From assembly GCA_005776725.1 (NCBI GenBank), contig SXOO01000030.1:1-64000 (forward strand): a stretch of 64,000 nt of DNA, written 5' to 3'. Under the pieces are notes generated by a model. The model searched no databases, was not told the origin of the DNA, and saw nothing but the letters and a program-made list of their open reading frames with translations. Position numbers and translations under genes: made by a program. Position 1 is the first letter of the stretch. Every line of letters begins with the position of its first letter. Shown here piece after piece: positions 59,694 to 64,000 of this stretch. The stretch comes from Pseudomonadota bacterium. GTDB taxonomy: Bacteria > Myxococcota_A > UBA9042 > GCA-2863065.

Positions 59694-62600
59694 CTAGTTG
59701 CAGTAGTTCATGTCGACCAGAGCGTTGTTCGTGGTGGTGACCTTCGGGGTCCCGCTGGCGCCGCCCTGGTTGACGATGGGGATCCCGTCGGCTGGTGGGC
59801 TGCTGCAGCCCGCGATCCCGGCGCAGACGCAGCTCTGGAACAGTGCGTTGCAGTTGGCGAAGCCCACGGGCGACTCCTGCCACATGTTGTAGGTCGCGAT
59901 CAGCGTGGTGCCGCTGTTGTTCAAGATGTCGTAGCCATTCGGGCAGTTGGCCTTCGTGCAGCAAGCTCCTGGGGTCTCCTTGCTGTTGCACGCGATGACG
60001 TTCCGCGACGTGTTGCCGTTCGGGTCTTGGCCGTTGAGGTTGATGGACCCGCCGGCGGTCGGGGAGGTGCCCTTCTGGTGCACGCCGTAGTGGTTGCTGA
60101 GGATTTGGTTGCCCCAAGCGGCGGTGACCTCGCCCCAGTCCGCGTAGATCCCGGCACAGCCATTGTCGCGGATGACGTTGCTCGTAAGGACGACGCGAGG
60201 ATCGCCCAGCAGGTTGGTCGGGTCCTGCCGGAGGCTGACCCCGTCGTTGGCGAAGCAGCGGATCCAGTTGAACGTCAACTGGACCGTGGCGGAGCCATCC
60301 ACATAGACGCCGTACCCCTTCTTGATCGGCTCGCACGCGATGCCGTTCGGAGTCCCGATGTAGCTGTTGCTGATGTCCAGATTGCAGCCCTGACCTGCCC
60401 AGATGGCGCGTTGTTTGGTGGGGTAGACATAGCTGCTGACGAGCGTCGCCGTGGAGATGGTCTCGGTGTCGGTGACTGAGCGGCAGTCGATCCCGATGTC
60501 CTGCTGTCCTGAGAAGGTCGAGCTGTACGCATTGAACGTTGCGTTGTCGATTTGGACGCCTGTCTTGTTGTCCTGGAGCGTCATCGAGTTCAGAGAGGCG
60601 GCACCGCCCCGAATCTCGAGACCCGTGCTACAGCGCTTGATTGCCCCGGCGTACAGGCTGACGGTGGGGCTGCCCCCTTGCGTGGACGGAGCCACCTTGA
60701 GGCCGGACTTCGCTCCCGCTCCTCCGCCCTGGCAGGTGGTGCCAATGGTCGCATAGTTGATCGCGATGGTGGTGTCGTCTTCGACCGCCTCGAACACATT
60801 GACGCCGGGTGAACCGGGAGCGCACGTGCTTGGCATGTGGACCGTGACGGCCTTCGCGAGCGGGATCGGATAGCGCTCCGCCGAGCTCAAGTTGCCCAGG
60901 GCGTCACCGACCACGTTCATGGTGAAGCCGATACCGGGCAGGTTCTTCATTGCCTGGCTCATGGTCAAGCAAGGTCCCCCGAGCTGGCCCCCGGCCGGCG
61001 ACCGGCCGCAGCAGACGTTGTCGACTCCAACTGTCTCGTTGGCGTTGACGGATATCGTGTTGTTGTTGAAGTCCGGGCAGGTCGCGCACACTCCGAGGAT
61101 GTAGAGCTCACCCTGCGCGCAAGTACAGTGGCCTCCGTGACAGACGCCGGTGTCGAACCCACAGGCGGTCCCCTCGCTGCCGACCTTTGGGCCCGAGACG
61201 ACACACTTCGAGCTGCCGGTGGAGCACTCGGTCTTGCCGACTCCGCACTCATCGTCCGGGACACACGTGGTGCCCGCGATACACCCCTTGCAGTCGCCCG
61301 CCTTGCAGACCTGATTGGCACCACAGGCAGATCCGTCGACCTGGTAAGCTCCGGAGTCCGCGCAGGTCTCAGTCCCGCTGGCGCAGCTCGTTAGGCCGAC
61401 GCGACACGGCTTTCCGGGCACCGAGCACACCTTGCCCTCGACGCAGGTCTTACACGTCCCACCGCTGCAGTACTGGTCCCCGCCGCATGCGGTCCCGTTG
61501 CCGACCGCCTGTCCCGTGGACTTGCAGACCGGCGCGCCGGTTTCGCATGAGATCTCCGCGTTCATGCACGGGAGATCGGGTAGCACGCACGCCGCGCCCG
61601 CGCTGCACGGGTTGCAGGTCCCGCTCTGACATGCGCCGCCCGGGCAAGCGGTTCCGTCCGGCGCGGGTGTGGCCGTGGGGACGCACTGCTCCGTGCCGCT
61701 GTCGCAGCTGGTCTTGCCCACGGTGCACGGGTCGCTGGGGGTGCATGTTTTGTCCGCCTGGCAGCCCGAGCAGACCCCCCCGCTGCAGACGGAGTCCGTC
61801 CCGCAAGCCGTGCCGTCGGCGGCGTAGTTGCCTGTGGGGACGCACGTTGGGCTGCCCCCGCCGCACGAGATCTGGCCCGGGTTGCAGGGGTCGCCCGTGC
61901 TGCAGTCGGTGCCTGCCACACAGGGGCTGCAGGCGCCGTCCAAGCAGACGTTGCCGCCTCCGCAGCTCGTGCCGTTCACGGCCTGGCTGAAGCTGCCACA
62001 CACCGGGGCGCCGCTGCTGCAGTCGATCACGCCCACCAGGCAGCCGTTGGTGGGAGACGTACACTCAGCGCCGGAGTCGCAGGCCTTGCAAAGGCCGCCC
62101 TTGCAGACACCGCCGGTACACGCGGTGCCGGTGGGCTGATTCTTCACCGCGCCGGTGCAGAGCGCTTCGCCCCCGGTGCACTTGGTCGTGCCGATCTTGC
62201 ACTCGTCGCCGATGTCGCACTCTGTCCCAGCCGTGCACGGGTCGCAGGAGCCCTCGTAGCAGTAGGATCCGGCCGAGCAGACCGTGCCATTGTCCTTGTA
62301 CCCGGCGAAGATACACTGCGGAACGCCGGAGCCGCACTCGAGCGTCCCGGTCTCGCACGCAGACAGCGAACACGTCGCTCCCTGGATACAGGGGACGCAG
62401 ACGCCTGACGTGCACACGCCGCCGTCGCAGCTGGTCCCGTCGGGGCCGTTGGCTGCAACACACTCCGGGACCCCGGTCGTGCAGTCGACCACCCCGGTCA
62501 CGCACGCGTTCGTGTTTCCGGGGATGGCGCAGTCCTCTCCAACCGGACAGACACCGCAGAAGCCGGCGGTGCCGTCGCCGCCACACGTTCCGACGCTACA

Positions 62601-63557
62601 AGTACACGTGCCCCCGCACCCGTCTGACGTTCCACACTGCCCGCCCACGCAGGAGGGAGCGCACTCGCACTGTCCCGCCGCGCCGCAGCTCCCGAACTGA
62701 CAGGTGCCGCAGCTCCCCCCACAGCCATCGTCACCGCAGGTCTTGCCGTCGCAGGCCGGGGTACATTGGCAGTTTCCAGTATCGCCGCAGACCCCGAACT
62801 CGCACTCGCCGCACGTCCCGCCGCAGCCGTTGTCGCCGCAGTCTTTGTCAGTGCAGGACGGGGTGCACACACACAGGTTGTCGTTGCCGCAGGTGCCGAA
62901 GGTGCATTCGCCGCACGACTCTCCACAGCCGTCGTCGCCGCACTCCTTGTTCTCACAGCTGCCGACACAAGCGACGCACTGGCCGTCAGCGCACGCGGCG
63001 CCGTTCTTACAATCGCCGCACGACCCGCCGCAGCCGTCGCCGCCGCAGGCCTTCCCGGTGCACTCCGGCTCGCAGGCCACGCATTGCCCCGCATCGGAGC
63101 AGGCTCCGTCCGTGCAAGTGCCGCAAGAGCCTCCGCAGCCGTCGTCCCCACACTGCCTCCCTTCGCAGCTCGCCAGACAGGTCAGGCACTTGCCTTCGGC
63201 GGAACAGTGGGGCGCCGCCCCGGGGCAGGTGCCGCAATCGCCGCCACAGCCGTCATCGCCACACTCGCGTCCCTCGCACTGCGGGGTGCAGGAGGCCTTG
63301 CACAGCTTGGTCGCCGTGTCGCACGCCTGGTCGGCGGTGCAGGCGCAGGTGCCGCCGCAGCCGTCATCCCCGCAGGTCTGGAACGGACACTCGGGTGTGC
63401 AGACCGAGACGTCCTCGTCCTTGTTGTCTTCCTCGACCTTCGGCACGTCGGCCAGGAGCACGGTGCTCCCAGCCTCGGTTTCGGTGCACCCCACGACCAT
63501 GAAAATGGAGCAGAGCGCGACCGCCATACGGATCAGGCGCAAGGACCTTAACGACAT
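59694..63557 (-). CDS. Giant Cys-rich lipoprotein with C-terminal beta-helix
   Basis: 1287 residues. ATG at 63557 follows GAGGAG; signal peptide with lipobox SIFMVVGC. Residues about 50-320 hold eight copies of a Cys module of the form CxPxCxGxxCGDDGCGGxCGxC. Residues about 330-800 hold roughly nine looser 50-residue repeats (C..G..C..G...C....DGT.C..G.C). From about 880 to 1240 is a right-handed parallel beta-helix-like region (GLEIRGGAASLNSMTLQDNKTG, NVIRDNGCAGIYADWG, NQILSNHYGVHQKG), similar to pectate-lyase-fold proteins. It is anchored to a membrane and probably surface exposed; binding or hydrolysis of polysaccharide is possible but no active site is assigned. Confidence 0.82.
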   Translation of the reverse strand: MSLRSLRLIRMAVALCSIFMVVGCTETEAGSTVLLADVPKVEEDNKDEDVSVCTPECPFQTCGDDGCGGTCACTADQACDTATKLCKASCTPQCEGRECGDDGCGGDCGTCPGAAPHCSAEGKCLTCLASCEGRQCGDDGCGGSCGTCTDGACSDAGQCVACEPECTGKACGGDGCGGSCGDCKNGAACADGQCVACVGSCENKECGDDGCGESCGECTFGTCGNDNLCVCTPSCTDKDCGDNGCGGTCGECEFGVCGDTGNCQCTPACDGKTCGDDGCGGSCGTCQFGSCGAAGQCECAPSCVGGQCGTSDGCGGTCTCSVGTCGGDGTAGFCGVCPVGEDCAIPGNTNACVTGVVDCTTGVPECVAANGPDGTSCDGGVCTSGVCVPCIQGATCSLSACETGTLECGSGVPQCIFAGYKDNGTVCSAGSYCYEGSCDPCTAGTECDIGDECKIGTTKCTGGEALCTGAVKNQPTGTACTGGVCKGGLCKACDSGAECTSPTNGCLVGVIDCSSGAPVCGSFSQAVNGTSCGGGNVCLDGACSPCVAGTDCSTGDPCNPGQISCGGGSPTCVPTGNYAADGTACGTDSVCSGGVCSGCQADKTCTPSDPCTVGKTSCDSGTEQCVPTATPAPDGTACPGGACQSGTCNPCSAGAACVLPDLPCMNAEISCETGAPVCKSTGQAVGNGTACGGDQYCSGGTCKTCVEGKVCSVPGKPCRVGLTSCASGTETCADSGAYQVDGSACGANQVCKAGDCKGCIAGTTCVPDDECGVGKTECSTGSSKCVVSGPKVGSEGTACGFDTGVCHGGHCTCAQGELYILGVCATCPDFNNNTISVNANETVGVDNVCCGRSPAGGQLGGPCLTMSQAMKNLPGIGFTMNVVGDALGNLSSAERYPIPLAKAVTVHMPSTCAPGSPGVNVFEAVEDDTTIAINYATIGTTCQGGGAGAKSGLKVAPSTQGGSPTVSLYAGAIKRCSTGLEIRGGAASLNSMTLQDNKTGVQIDNATFNAYSSTFSGQQDIGIDCRSVTDTETISTATLVSSYVYPTKQRAIWAGQGCNLDISNSYIGTPNGIACEPIKKGYGVYVDGSATVQLTFNWIRCFANDGVSLRQDPTNLLGDPRVVLTSNVIRDNGCAGIYADWGEVTAAWGNQILSNHYGVHQKGTSPTAGGSINLNGQDPNGNTSRNVIACNSKETPGACCTKANCPNGYDILNNSGTTLIATYNMWQESPVGFANCNALFQSCVCAGIAGCSSPPADGIPIVNQGGASGTPKVTTTNNALVDMNYCN

Positions 63558-63867
63558 CGAAACACTCCTCGGACCGAGTTGCGGCTCGGCCAAAAACGCG
63601 GGGAGCCTACTCTACCCGAAGCGTACGGCGGGGCGAAAGCGGCCTCCCGACTTGGCCGCCCCGGACGCGCGGCGTCGCCTCGCCCCCGGCGCCGCGACGA
63701 GTGGCAGTTCCGGCAGACGCCGGTACTTCCTCCCCACGTCCCAGCCACCGACCCGCCTTGGTACGGGGCCCGAGCCATATGGACTCGTGGACGAAGAGAA
63801 GGCCTGCTTCGGCCTCGCACAACACAGATCCACCGCAGAGTCGCGCTACGGCTCACGGCCCCGCGGC
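63558..63867. promoter_or_regulatory. Intergenic region upstream of the giant lipoprotein
   Basis: 310 bases between two minus-strand genes, probably holding the promoter of the giant lipoprotein. Short minus-strand frames here overlap each other and lack protein features. No clear boxes, hairpins or repeats. Confidence 0.3.
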
Positions 63868-64000
63868 TCAGGCCCGGCTCTCGAGGAGCGCGCGCAGCTG
63901 AAGGAGGATCGCAGCCACGACGTCCTCAGGCGGCGGGGCTGCGGACACGACGTGGCTGCAGATCTGCCGGTATCCGTCGACGACCCGACCGCGGAAGGCC
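63868..64000 (-). CDS. Gene C-terminus, runs off the right edge
   Basis: Reading the minus strand from the right edge, one frame stays open for 43 full codons to a TGA at 63868-63870. It has a helical, protein-like composition ending VVAAILLQLRALLESRA. The start is outside the window and no family can be named. It would lie just upstream of, and in the same direction as, the giant lipoprotein. Confidence 0.4.
   Translation of the reverse strand, partial: AFRGRVVDGYRQICSHVVSAAPPPEDVVAAILLQLRALLESRA

Noticed and set aside
62600..63400. Regularly spaced GC-rich repeats resembling a CRISPR or satellite array
   Set aside because: They are the in-frame Cys modules of the giant lipoprotein, with variable sequence between Cys codons, not spacer/repeat structure.

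Overview
The window is a GC-rich (about 70% by eye), gene-dense bacterial chromosome segment. The gene content points to Myxococcota or a related former deltaproteobacterial lineage. The signs are many Sec lipoproteins with low-complexity linkers, Cys-rich CGDDGCGG-type repeat proteins, DUF1588/DUF1501 pairs, a multi-REC hybrid kinase, an HDOD response regulator and a short PilZ protein. The taxon is inferred from gene content; there is no rRNA or tRNA to anchor it. No CRISPR array, insertion sequence, prophage or integrase was seen. The annotation has about 45 intact genes, two convincing pseudogenes and one possible gene fragment.

Layout. 1-6.9 kb: edge-truncated lipoprotein, C_GCAxxG_C_C redox protein plus retinol-saturase-like oxidoreductase, PPC-domain lipoprotein, RTX-repeat lipoprotein, AlkB-like dioxygenase. 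7.0-19.6 kb (minus strand): Lon-family protease, fused hydantoinase/oxoprolinase coupled to a gamma-glutamylcyclotransferase-like gene, prmC, rimI-like acetyltransferase, thioredoxin-like lipoprotein, alpha/beta hydrolase, small secreted protein, acidic-tailed protein, phosphodiester-glycosidase-like protein. 19.9-30.5 kb: small lipoprotein, GT51 glycosyltransferase with a huge N-terminal region, S9 peptidase, DUF4139/OmpA lipoprotein, HAD protein, DUF503 protein, TDG-repeat Cys-rich lipoprotein, phytase-like esterase. 30.5-33.9 kb: divergent ku and ligD (bacterial NHEJ). 34.0-41.8 kb: PEGA/kelch/DUF2723 operon, then a rhodanese-ThiF/hypothetical/lipoprotein/PilZ operon. 41.9-44.3 kb: a small zone of decay around a collagen-like protein. 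44.4-50.0 kb: DUF1588, DUF1501 and PA14 genes. 50.0-55.4 kb: a signalling operon (hybrid kinase with four REC domains and an EAL domain, orphan DHp protein, REC-HDOD protein). 55.8-64 kb: AbgT pseudogene, heavy-metal-associated protein, Cys-rich lipoprotein, GcvR-like ACT protein, giant Cys-rich/beta-helix lipoprotein and an edge-truncated gene.

Genes are tightly packed. Thirteen junctions have four-base start/stop overlaps (ATGA, GTGA, TTGA and one CTGA), which fix several start sites. The strongest functional couplings are cyclotransferase with oxoprolinase (gamma-glutamyl cycle), Ku with LigD, the DUF1588/DUF1501 pair, and the kinase/DHp/HDOD signalling set. The most unusual items are a collagen-like protein whose C-terminus resembles metazoan short-chain collagen C4 domains, a membrane protein that appears to start at CTG, an EAL domain with a catalytic Glu replaced by Lys, and two frameshifted, truncated pseudogenes.
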